A stretch of DNA of 64,000 nt from Paenibacillus xylanexedens. Lineage in GTDB: Bacteria; Bacillota; Bacilli; Paenibacillales; Paenibacillaceae. Under the pieces are notes generated by a model. The model searched no databases, was not told the origin of the DNA, and saw nothing but the letters and a program-made list of their open reading frames with translations. Every line of letters starts with the position of its first letter. Position 1 is the first letter of the stretch. The position numbers and the translations under genes were made by a program. The stretch covers positions 248,001-312,000 of the forward strand of contig NZ_JAGIKV010000002.1 in assembly GCF_017874615.1 (NCBI RefSeq), given 5' to 3'. Shown piece by piece: positions 17,627-25,502 of this stretch.

Positions 17627-18955
17627 TTAATCCGTCACTCCGTTATGCCGTCTCTCAACTCTGCGTAGCTTTGTAATTCCCGGTTCAAACGTATACGGAA
17701 CAAATCTGACCTCAGGCAAAGTACATTCCAGACGCTCTCCCAGCTTCATAAGTTGACCCCGTACATCCGTCTCAACCTGAGCCATCACTGCGCTCCCGCC
17801 AAGCCGAAGGGATACTTCCATTGTTCCGTCTCCTTGCTGCACCACACGATAATGTTCAATATCTGGCGAAGCCGCAATGACTGAACGAGTGACGAAATCC
17901 GGAAAGACCGGTACAGCCTCACCCGTATGTAGTTGTGAAAAATAAAGCGTGTCATCACAGCGGCCTTCAATCCGCTCAATGGCAGTAAACGGGGAACCAC
18001 AGGCACATGGCAACGCCGCCTGGGTCAGAATATCATTCAGCCGATACCGGATGATCGGCTGTGATGTTCTGGAGAAGTCCGTAATAATGGGCACGAACCG
18101 CCGGGTGGCGGGATCAATGAACTCTTTTTCAATATGCACGATGTCTTCATTCAAATGCAGTGTGCCATAACGACAAGTAGCACCCAGGAACCCTTCTGTA
18201 CACTGATAGACTTGATGAATGGTCTGTCCGAAGACCTGCTCCAGCACCTTGCGATCCAGGGGGTCCAGCACCTCGGCAACAGAGATGATTTTATCCGGTA
18301 CAGCGGTCAAATGGCCTGCCACATAAGCGTCCGCCAACATGCGCAGCATGGATGGAGGAGCCACCCACACGGTAGGTTGGTACGTTTCAAGTCGCTTCAC
18401 CAAGGTCTCCACACGCTCCAGCAGATCAAAGTACTGAAACTGCAACTTACCACGCTGCACCGATTCATACAGATTACTATTGGCCCGCAGGAAAAATGCA
18501 ATCTTCGCAGGTTTCCACAGTCCACCAGGCAGCAACTTGGCCAGCACTGTGCCAGTCCACGCATCCTGCTCCCGATCACTCACCAGAAATATCCCCCGGT
18601 TCCCTGACGTGCCCGAAGACAATCCAACCGTCACGCCTTGAATGGAAGGTTTGAAGTCACGCGCTTCTTCACTTTCACCTGCAAGATCCAGCGCTTTGTC
18701 CTTGGTAATGCCCACCGTGTTAAGTGTATCGAAGTGTTCCATCATGATCGATTTGTCAATCAACGGAAAGCTTCTCCAGTCGGATGCGTCCAAGTTCCCC
18801 CACCACTTCCGGTAAAACGGAGATCGGGCACGGATCTGATGAACATGCCGAATAATCCGTCGCTCTTGCCAGCGCTCAAGTTGTTCTCGCGTTTTCCATG
18901 TTCGCGGCCCACGTGCGAGTGCATAATGAACCACAATGCGAAGGGTATTACTCAT
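17627..18955 (-). CDS. adenylate-forming enzyme, F390 synthetase/PaaK-like
   Basis: 442 residues. The P-loop-like SSGTSGNRG (about 113-121), YQCTEGFLG and IIRYRLNDI correspond to the ATP-, acyl- and AMP-binding motifs of PaaK-type acyl-CoA ligases; a CACG pair lies near the C-terminal hinge. Likely activates a carboxylic acid as acyl-AMP, perhaps to a thioester; the acid is unknown. The start at 19000 in the open frame is replaced by ATG 18955, 8 nt after GGAGGG, and overlaps the MBL stop by 4 nt. The N-terminal 15 codons before it have no conserved features. Confidence 0.8.
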   Translation of the reverse strand: MSNTLRIVVHYALARGPRTWKTREQLERWQERRIIRHVHQIRARSPFYRKWWGNLDASDWRSFPLIDKSIMMEHFDTLNTVGITKDKALDLAGESEEARDFKPSIQGVTVGLSSGTSGNRGIFLVSDREQDAWTGTVLAKLLPGGLWKPAKIAFFLRANSNLYESVQRGKLQFQYFDLLERVETLVKRLETYQPTVWVAPPSMLRMLADAYVAGHLTAVPDKIISVAEVLDPLDRKVLEQVFGQTIHQVYQCTEGFLGATCRYGTLHLNEDIVHIEKEFIDPATRRFVPIITDFSRTSQPIIRYRLNDILTQAALPCACGSPFTAIERIEGRCDDTLYFSQLHTGEAVPVFPDFVTRSVIAASPDIEHYRVVQQGDGTMEVSLRLGGSAVMAQVETDVRGQLMKLGERLECTLPEVRFVPYTFEPGITKLRRVERRHNGVTD

Positions 18956-19812
18956 CGTTTCTGCCCTCCTGTACCCCAAGCGTCCAGTACCTCTCGGCAA
19001 TGACTCGGCACAATTCGAATATGGGGAAACTGCTGATGCAGCTGAACCAGCTTGTCAAAGTTACGGTTGTATTCCTGTCGATTCGACATAATGATCCCAG
19101 CAAGAATATTCGGTCTGCGCTGTTCACGAAAAGCCCGACTCGACCACACCGCGTCCGCGCAGAGAAAATAGTCATGTTCTTCTGTACGCAACAGGAGTCC
19201 CATCATACCTTCCGCATGACCGGATACATCCACCCCAAGCAGACTGCCATCACCAAAGATGTCGTAGACCTCATCAAAAGGGAACTCTTTCCCCGCTCTC
19301 GTCCATCGCTCAGGCTGACACATAAAAGGCAATGATCTGGCCATAAAATCCTCGGGCAACAACCCCGCAAGAAAACCTGCTTTTACAGCCTTAATTGGAC
19401 CGAGTGAGCGCACAGCACCATAGGCTCTTGGTAGATAGATAAATTGTGCCTCCGGGAAATCTCGCGCACCCGCGATGTGATCGCCGTGAAAATGCGAGAG
19501 GATGATATACCGTATATCCGAAGCTTTCAGTCCAAGCCCAGCCAGAAAATGAACGGCACTATCCTCTTCACGATAGACCACAGGTGTAATATGACGATAC
19601 AGTGCGTTAGGCAAATGAGCCGTTTCCTCAAAAAAGCGGGAACTATATCCCGTATCCAGCAGGATCGGTCCATGTACGGGATGAATGATGCAAGCAAATC
19701 CTGCCGGGAAAGGTACTGGACTCAATCGACCACCACGCAGCGTCAGAAACTCTGGATGTGTACAGTAACCCGCTGCACCCAAATATAGTTCAACCGGAGT
19801 TGTTGTCAGCAT
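18952..19812 (-). CDS. MBL fold metallo-hydrolase
   Basis: 286 residues with the dinuclear zinc motif SHFHGDHIAG (His 107, His 109, Asp 111, His 112), a later SGHAEG His, CADAVW Asp and PSHCRE His. Closest in layout to AHL-lactonase-type hydrolases. In this cluster it could hydrolyse a lactone or thioester intermediate, or edit the product. It overlaps the epimerase by 7 nt and the adenylate-forming gene by 4 nt. No signal peptide. Confidence 0.85.
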   Translation of the reverse strand: MLTTTPVELYLGAAGYCTHPEFLTLRGGRLSPVPFPAGFACIIHPVHGPILLDTGYSSRFFEETAHLPNALYRHITPVVYREEDSAVHFLAGLGLKASDIRYIILSHFHGDHIAGARDFPEAQFIYLPRAYGAVRSLGPIKAVKAGFLAGLLPEDFMARSLPFMCQPERWTRAGKEFPFDEVYDIFGDGSLLGVDVSGHAEGMMGLLLRTEEHDYFLCADAVWSSRAFREQRRPNILAGIIMSNRQEYNRNFDKLVQLHQQFPHIRIVPSHCREVLDAWGTGGQKR

Positions 19813-20801
19813 GATTCAGCCCTCCACCAGTCTGCAAATTGTTGTAATCCCTCTTCAATGGACACCCGAGGAATGTATCCCAATTGCTCCCGTGCATCCG
19901 TAATATCCAACGTCTGTGGGATGGATAAGGAGCCGACTGTATACCTTGTTAACGCAGGCTCACCCAACGCAGGAATATAGCCATGAACTCGCTCCAGCAA
20001 CGCTGCCACACCATATGCCATCCGATAAGGAATGTTTCGACGACGCAAGGGCATATCCAGCATGCCAAACAGCCTGCTCACCAACTCACTGAACGCTCTC
20101 GGATCGCCATTGGAAATATTGTAGGCTCTGCCAAGTGCTTCTGCATCGACATCGCGGCACAACAACAAGGCATCCACCACATTATCCACACATGTCAGAT
20201 CGATTAACGCCTGTCCACCACCGATCATCGGCACGCCCGATTTTGCGTTTGCTGCGACAATTCTGGGAAATAACGTCTGATCATACGGACCAAAGATAGC
20301 TCGCGGTCGAATCATGATCGACGGAAGTCCCTTTGCATGCCCCTCCATCACAACCTGCTCAGCGAGAAGCTTCGTGGCTGCATAATGATTGGCTGGTTTG
20401 GATGGCAACGGATCATTCTCATGTACGTTATATCGCGGATTGTAATTAAAATATATACTCGGAGTTGAGACATGTATGAATCGCTGTACTTCATTATGCA
20501 GGCATACATCTACAAGATTCTGCGTCCCTTCCACATTGCTGCTATAAAAGTCACGATATCGGCCCCATGGCGAGGATAGAGCTGCACAGTGAAACACCAC
20601 ATCCTGTCCCGTACACGCTTCGTTCACTGCAGCCTCATCCCGTATATCTCCATTCAGGAATCGGATTCCTGCCAACTCAAGTTCTGCACCAACCTTTGGC
20701 TGTCGGCCCATACCGGTGACTTCCCATCCCTCTTTGGCAAGTCGTATCGCGAGGTGCCTGCCCAGACATCCTGTAGCTCCTGTAACCAATGCTCTGTTCA
20801 T
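19806..20801 (-). CDS. NAD-dependent epimerase/dehydratase (3beta-HSD-like)
   Basis: 331 residues, extended SDR. VTGATGCLGRHLA is the Rossmann glycine motif, and Tyr 140 and Lys 144 in YAATK are the active-site pair; RPRAIFGPYDQ and LTCVDNVVDALL fit the 3beta-HSD/OleD-like branch. Likely reduces a beta-keto or related carbonyl group. It overlaps the ATP-grasp gene by 4 nt. Reaction inferred only. Confidence 0.85.
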   Translation of the reverse strand: MNRALVTGATGCLGRHLAIRLAKEGWEVTGMGRQPKVGAELELAGIRFLNGDIRDEAAVNEACTGQDVVFHCAALSSPWGRYRDFYSSNVEGTQNLVDVCLHNEVQRFIHVSTPSIYFNYNPRYNVHENDPLPSKPANHYAATKLLAEQVVMEGHAKGLPSIMIRPRAIFGPYDQTLFPRIVAANAKSGVPMIGGGQALIDLTCVDNVVDALLLCRDVDAEALGRAYNISNGDPRAFSELVSRLFGMLDMPLRRRNIPYRMAYGVAALLERVHGYIPALGEPALTRYTVGSLSIPQTLDITDAREQLGYIPRVSIEEGLQQFADWWRAESC

Positions 20802-22090
20802 TGTTGTTCACCGTTCCATTCTATGTCGTGAGTCAAAGCTTCAGTCAGCGAGCACTTCTGCGATCTTGCCAGACGCCATGCGGCTAGCACCACTCCGAAT
20901 TGTTCAAATACAGGCTGGATATCCTGCCCTACATAGACCACATCCCTGGCTCCACGCCACGCAGCTATCCATGCACGGAGTTTCCCTTTGCCAAAGATCT
21001 GCTGTACTCCACTTCCCAGCATGGGGAGCATGAGCATGGCTTTGCTGCCCCGTGCGGGCGTGATCATTCTTCTTTCTTTGACCAACGTCTCCGGTTCAGT
21101 TAGTGCACGCACCAAGTCATCTCCGGGGTGAAATAGATGAATCCCACTCGTTGCCCTCGGATTACACTCAATTGCGTACACTCGCCTATCCTGACCTTCT
21201 ATAAAATCAAACCCAATCTGTCCGCTAAACCCCGCTGCCTCAACAAATTGTCTCACCCACACAAGGGCACCTTCATGTTCCACCTGTTCAAAAAAAACAC
21301 TGGCTCCCACGCTTCCTGTACGATAGCGACTGTCGTAAGTGGCATGTGCAACCAGTTGCCCTTCATGCGCTATGCTGTATGTACATAACATCTGACCAGA
21401 AATGTAGGCCTGTGCAACCCAAGGTGAAATAGATGATAATGCTGCCTCGTCCGGAGGGTCGTTACGGAAATGTCGACGTTTCTTTTCGCTTACGTTTCCT
21501 TGCTGATCCGTCCCTGCCCCAGCGTCATCGGTCATGAGTGTTGGCATGCGGACTTTGGCGGCAAAGCGGGAGTACACCGGTTTCCATACCCAATCCCCCA
21601 TTGTTTCCAGAACAGACTGAGCTTCCATCCATTCCTGCCGACTGTGGATCAGGAGTGTGTCTGGAACTGAAAGACCGAGTGACCCTGCAAGCTGGATAAA
21701 ATCATATTTATGGTGCAGCTCATGTAGTTGCTCCAAAGTTGTAACCAGAACACGGCAATATGCACGCAATCTGTCTGCCCCTTGGGCAACATAGAAGACT
21801 TCTTCACACATCGGAATCAACAGGTCGATCTGCCAATCCTGTGCCAACCGTTCCAGCTCTGCCAGATAAGCACCTGTGTCATGACGTGGCGATGGAACCA
21901 CAGCACACTGTTCCACTGCACTGGATGATCTGGTCAGATGCCGTAAGGCACTCTCCGCAACATAGACCCGATGGCCTGCCCGATGAAGCATGCGTGCCAG
22001 ATCAAGCGTTACGGGAGCCCTTCCGCCTGTAAGCAGCACGCGGAGAGAAGCAGCTGTACCATGTCTGGCATCCCCAGATCTAGTAGTCAA
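20798..22090 (-). CDS. ATP-grasp domain protein
   Basis: About 430 residues. N-terminal VLLTGGRAPVTLDLARMLHRAGH is a Rossmann-like preATP-grasp domain; VWKPVYSRFAAKV and GQIGFDFIEGQD to ECNPRATSGIHLF are the ATP-grasp lid and metal-binding Glu/Asn pair. Should ligate a carboxylate with an amine or thiol through an acyl phosphate. The frame opens at 22129 with TTG, but a better start is TTG 22090, 8 nt after GGGAGG, which leaves an 11-nt overlap with the ketosynthase stop. Both substrates unknown. Confidence 0.82.
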   Translation of the reverse strand: MTTRSGDARHGTAASLRVLLTGGRAPVTLDLARMLHRAGHRVYVAESALRHLTRSSSAVEQCAVVPSPRHDTGAYLAELERLAQDWQIDLLIPMCEEVFYVAQGADRLRAYCRVLVTTLEQLHELHHKYDFIQLAGSLGLSVPDTLLIHSRQEWMEAQSVLETMGDWVWKPVYSRFAAKVRMPTLMTDDAGAGTDQQGNVSEKKRRHFRNDPPDEAALSSISPWVAQAYISGQMLCTYSIAHEGQLVAHATYDSRYRTGSVGASVFFEQVEHEGALVWVRQFVEAAGFSGQIGFDFIEGQDRRVYAIECNPRATSGIHLFHPGDDLVRALTEPETLVKERRMITPARGSKAMLMLPMLGSGVQQIFGKGKLRAWIAAWRGARDVVYVGQDIQPVFEQFGVVLAAWRLARSQKCSLTEALTHDIEWNGEQQ

Positions 22091-23081
22091 AAATGAGTCC
22101 TCCCAATGATAATCCGGCAGCCGTGCCAATCATCAACACCCGATCTCCACGCTGAATACGCTGTTGTCTAATCGCTTCATGCAGCCCCATCGGGATCGAT
22201 GCCGCAATCGTATTGCCGTGATTTCGTGTGATGTCCATAAACCGATCTTCAGCAATGCCAAGCTTCTTGCGAATCAGTCTCATCGCCATGGCACTTCCCT
22301 GATGAGGAATGACCAATTGGAAATCCTCCATTCGATTTCCGGTCGCCTGCAGCATATCACCAATGAATCCAGGCAAAAGTCTGGAAGCCATGCGGAAGAT
22401 GGCCTGTCCATCCATATGAAATAGGTAGGGTTCAGGCTGATCTGCCTTATAATTCGAAGCATGCATCCGTGTACCTCCACCTGCAATCTCCGAGAAGCGA
22501 GCACCTCGGCTGTAGGTTCGAAGTGAAGCATGGACGATCTGTGAAGACGACCCTTCAGGCGAACGCTCAATAATAACAGCGGCCGCTCCATCTCCGAACA
22601 GGGCCGCACTCTCTTTATCAGACCAATTCAGTCCGGCTGAGGCAATCTCGGTGGCTACGAGCAGTACTCGCCGGTAACGTCCTGCATCTACCATATAGGA
22701 GATCACATCGAGTCCGTTCAGGAAACTTAGGCAGGTTGCATCCATATCAAAAGCAGGTACGCCTGAATCTTGCTGACCCATGGCCTGCTGGATAAATACC
22801 GCCGTACTTGGCAATGGTTGTTCCTTCGTGCCACTGGTACACACCAGACAGTCGATATCACTGAATTGTAATCCTGCATCCGCCAGTGCAGCTTCCGCAG
22901 CGCGCGCGCCCATGAAAGAGGAGGTTTCTTCACCCGAAGCATAATGGCGTACACCTACACCTGTGGCTTTGCTGACCCAGCCCGCAGGCACGTCCAAGCG
23001 GCGATCCAGTTCCTCATCGGTGACTTCCTGTTCAGGCAGGTACTTCCCTGTCCCTGCGATCCTTACTCTTCTAAGTTGCAT
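22080..23081 (-). CDS. 3-oxoacyl-ACP synthase III-like (FabH/OleA-type) enzyme
   Basis: 333 residues of the thiolase fold. The catalytic triad is complete: Cys 117 in DATCLSF, His 260 in IPHQGS and Asn 290 in NHGNTIAAS. The sequence is distinct from a housekeeping FabH in context, since no fab genes are near. Probably performs a decarboxylative or Claisen condensation on acyl thioesters as the first gene of the cluster. AAGAGG precedes ATG 23081; the inverted-repeat element ends just 30 nt upstream. Confidence 0.87.
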   Translation of the reverse strand: MQLRRVRIAGTGKYLPEQEVTDEELDRRLDVPAGWVSKATGVGVRHYASGEETSSFMGARAAEAALADAGLQFSDIDCLVCTSGTKEQPLPSTAVFIQQAMGQQDSGVPAFDMDATCLSFLNGLDVISYMVDAGRYRRVLLVATEIASAGLNWSDKESAALFGDGAAAVIIERSPEGSSSQIVHASLRTYSRGARFSEIAGGGTRMHASNYKADQPEPYLFHMDGQAIFRMASRLLPGFIGDMLQATGNRMEDFQLVIPHQGSAMAMRLIRKKLGIAEDRFMDITRNHGNTIAASIPMGLHEAIRQQRIQRGDRVLMIGTAAGLSLGGLIFDY

Positions 23082-23111
23082 TTCCCCAACCTCTTTCTGT
23101 TCATCTGACTG

Positions 23112-23305
23112 ATATATATAAGTTCAGCTAATTGTATTTACACTTACACTGCGATGACAGAACAACTTTCCGATCGCTGTTATCCCCAGATTTTTTTGAT
23201 TCCCTTCTTAAAAGGGAAAATCCGGGGATAAAGGCGAACGCTTCGCTTCTTCAAGTTATTTCTGTCCTCTCCGTTATCGTGTAAATGTTTAGTTGAACAT
23301 ATATA
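23112..23305. repeat. inverted-repeat (MITE-like) element, copy A
   Basis: About 194 bp bounded by imperfect inverted ends: ATATATAAGTTCAGCTA on the left and the complement of TTTAGTTGAACATATAT on the right, each followed inward by TTTACAC-type sequence. Inside is a shared core (GACAGAACAACTTTCCGATC) and a hairpin with CCCCAGATTTT and AAAATCCGGGG arms. Same element at 61001-61230, and a core fragment at 31288-31316. No coding sequence. Confidence 0.8.
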
Positions 23306-23368
23306 AATGAAATGAATCCTCCACCTTGAATGGCGAAACGCCATGAAGTAGAAACTTTGAAATATACA

Positions 23369-23396
23369 ATAAAAGGGCAGATGCCTCTGCCCTTCC
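23369..23396 (-). terminator. terminator for the TIGR01777 epimerase gene
   Basis: AAGGGCAGA and TCTGCCCTT form a 9-bp stem with a 4-nt loop; on the minus strand it is followed by TTATTGTAT. It lies 30 nt after the stop. Confidence 0.75.
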
Positions 23397-23425
23397 TGTT
23401 GTGTTTTATTATTTATACTGTGCTG

Positions 23426-24313
23426 TCATTTCTTCTTATTCAAAATCTCGGTAAGAGCGGCATCTAGTGTACCGTATGTGAACGTGAAGCCTTCCCTCTC
23501 CATTCGCTCGGGAATCACCCAACGACTTTTGAGAACGAGTTCTGTTTCGGTCTGAATAAAACGTGCGCCCACTTCAAGCATCCAGCGAGGGGAAGGCAGT
23601 CCAATCCGCACACCCATCTGTTCTCTCAGACGCGCCATTAGCTCCCGATTCGTCACCGGATGCGGAGAGGAAGCATTGAACACACCATTTAAGTGTGTAT
23701 GCTCTTGCAGATAGATCACCATGCGGAACAGATCCTCGATATGAATCCAGCTGAACTGCTGTGTTCCTGCACCTTGCGATCCACCTAGGCCAAAACGAAC
23801 CAGATTTGTCATGGGCACCATCACGCCGCCCTCACCCAGCACAATCGCAATCCGCAGTGCAATCTGACGTGACGGCAGACTGAATTCAAAGAAAGCCTGT
23901 TCCCATGCCTTGGCAACGTCGACCGAGAATCCGGAGCCAATCTCGCCCTCTTTTTCTGTCATGGGACGATCTTCAGCATGTCTGTATATGGTCGCTGTAC
24001 TCGAATTAATCCATAGTTCGGGAGGATGATTACAAGCTAGGACGGCTTCCCCGAGAATGCGCGTTGTCCGGGTTCTGGATTCCAGAATGGCTTTGCGATT
24101 CTCATCCGTATAACGGCAGTTCACCGATTTACCTGCCAGGTTTATCAACATTTCCGCCTCTTCCAGTGCCCCTATAATTCCTGTACGATCCTCCCAGGCA
24201 ATATGACCGGGCTGACGCGAGATAATTAACACCTCATACCCCAGCTTTCTGAACCTTTGGGCAAAATCCTGTCCAACAAATCCCGTTCCACCAGCTAATA
24301 CAACCTTCTTCAC
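23426..24313 (-). CDS. TIGR01777 family epimerase (DUF1731)
   Basis: 295 residues, extended SDR of the YfcH/TIGR01777 family. LAGGTGFVGQDFAQR is the nucleotide-binding motif, GKSVNCRYTDENR and SSTATIYRH are conserved, and the last about 50 residues form the DUF1731 tail (RWVIPERMEREGFTF). Physiological substrate unknown in all members I know. GTG 24313 follows GAGGGG. Confidence 0.9.
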   Translation of the reverse strand: MKKVVLAGGTGFVGQDFAQRFRKLGYEVLIISRQPGHIAWEDRTGIIGALEEAEMLINLAGKSVNCRYTDENRKAILESRTRTTRILGEAVLACNHPPELWINSSTATIYRHAEDRPMTEKEGEIGSGFSVDVAKAWEQAFFEFSLPSRQIALRIAIVLGEGGVMVPMTNLVRFGLGGSQGAGTQQFSWIHIEDLFRMVIYLQEHTHLNGVFNASSPHPVTNRELMARLREQMGVRIGLPSPRWMLEVGARFIQTETELVLKSRWVIPERMEREGFTFTYGTLDAALTEILNKKK

Positions 24314-24429
24314 GGTATCCCCTCATTTCCCATACTGGGTAAAGAATTCGCAAGATATAGATTGGAATGTTTCTATGCATGCAAAATGCAGATATTAGAT
24401 TAACACCGCCGGTGACCCGTTGGTTTGAT

Positions 24430-24951
24430 TTATTTCGCACCCAGAGCTGCGTACAAGCGATCCCGCTCTTCGATAGCCCATGCGTTTGCAGGGTTTTGTT
24501 CCAGTTGATATCGGAGTTCATCATAAAAATCATGGATCATGAATCCGTCCGGCAAGTTCCCAAGCATCGCTGTAAAATTGTACTCCGGCAGTGTTCTCTT
24601 TCCTTCGCTGATCTGCTTAAGCCAGTCCATCCAATTTGCAAGAGTAAGCACTTCCTCCTGCCATAACTCAGCCTGTAACCCAAGCGCATCCTGAAGTTGC
24701 TCGTACGCCAATGGATCGGCGAAGGCGCGGCAGGCCTGAACAGCCAGTTCATATAACTCAGTCACTGCACGGCGTACCACATGCTCAAGTTCGACCTCCA
24801 AGCCTCCCATGTAATCCTGAACCTGGATGCCCTGTCCATCATCATATAATAGCGGTGCCTGCGCCAACAGGCGTACAATCTCTTCCATCGCTTGCATTGA
24901 AACTCGCTTCTGCTCATAGAGAGCAGGTAATTGATATGCTGTAATGATCAT
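24430..24951 (-). CDS. hypothetical protein
   Basis: 173 residues, acidic, mostly helical by composition, no membrane segment or signal peptide. Aromatic and acidic clusters (DWLKQISEG, PDGFMIHDFYDEL) but no domain that I recognise. ATG 24951 sits close behind AGGAG. The 116-nt gap to the epimerase gene downstream contains no clear terminator, so cotranscription is possible. Confidence 0.65.
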   Translation of the reverse strand: MIITAYQLPALYEQKRVSMQAMEEIVRLLAQAPLLYDDGQGIQVQDYMGGLEVELEHVVRRAVTELYELAVQACRAFADPLAYEQLQDALGLQAELWQEEVLTLANWMDWLKQISEGKRTLPEYNFTAMLGNLPDGFMIHDFYDELRYQLEQNPANAWAIEERDRLYAALGAK

Positions 24952-25032
24952 TCACTCCTACATCGTTCTTCTATTAATGACCTATATTATAACATGGTTT
25001 GGCAATCATCTATCAGGATAACTTGACTATCC

Positions 25033-25074
25033 ACTACAAGTTGTAGTAGTTTATAAGTACTACGTAGTGTAGTA
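25033..25074. promoter_or_regulatory. BlaI/MecI-type tandem operators
   Basis: Two dyads, ACTACAAGTTGTAGT (25033-25047) and TACTACGTAGTGTAGTA (25058-25074), carry the TACTAC/GTAGTA half-sites of BlaI/MecI/CopY repressors. They lie 45-86 nt before the start of the repressor gene and just after a TTGACT box, in position to block its promoter. Confidence 0.75.
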
Positions 25075-25118
25075 ATACGATCGTTATGGACGCATAACGA
25101 TGTTAAGGAGTGTTCACT

Positions 25119-25493
25119 GTGAACCAGATTCAAAAATTATCCGAAACAGAAATGGAGTTAATGGTTGTTATATGGTCATGCGCCCCACCGGTCACCTCCA
25201 CAGAACTATTAGACATATTTGCTGAGAAGGGGAAAGCGTGGAAAGCGCAGACCATGTCTACCTTTCTGTCACGGTTGGTGGATAAAGGCGCTCTTACCGT
25301 CACGAGACGTGGACGGACCAATGATTATGAGCCTCTTCTGAAACCCGAAGATTACAAACTACAGGAAACGCAGCACGTTCTTGATGGACTGTATCAAGGT
25401 TCAGTCAAGAATTTGGTTTCGGCCATGTATGACGGTGACAAGCTTTCAGACGATGACATTTCAGAACTGAAAAAATGGCTTTCGGAAAAGTAG
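25119..25493 (+). CDS. BlaI/MecI/CopY family transcriptional repressor
   Basis: 124-residue winged-helix repressor. It has SETEMELMVVIWSCAPPVTSTELL, the family N-terminal helix, then TMSTFLSRLVDKGALTVTRRGR as recognition helix and wing; the C-terminal part would dimerise. An upstream GTG at 25110 overlaps the Shine-Dalgarno sequence, so GTG 25119, 8 nt after AAGGAG, is taken. The stop is 6-9 nt before the M56 peptidase gene, the usual repressor/sensor arrangement. It likely binds the two operators upstream and represses both genes. Confidence 0.9.
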   Translation: MNQIQKLSETEMELMVVIWSCAPPVTSTELLDIFAEKGKAWKAQTMSTFLSRLVDKGALTVTRRGRTNDYEPLLKPEDYKLQETQHVLDGLYQGSVKNLVSAMYDGDKLSDDDISELKKWLSEK

Positions 25494-25502
25494 GTGCAGA
25501 TG

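Noticed and set aside
23112..23305. Insertion sequence or riboswitch
   Set aside because: No transposase frame and no recognised riboswitch consensus; the inverted ends and second copy fit a non-autonomous repeat better.
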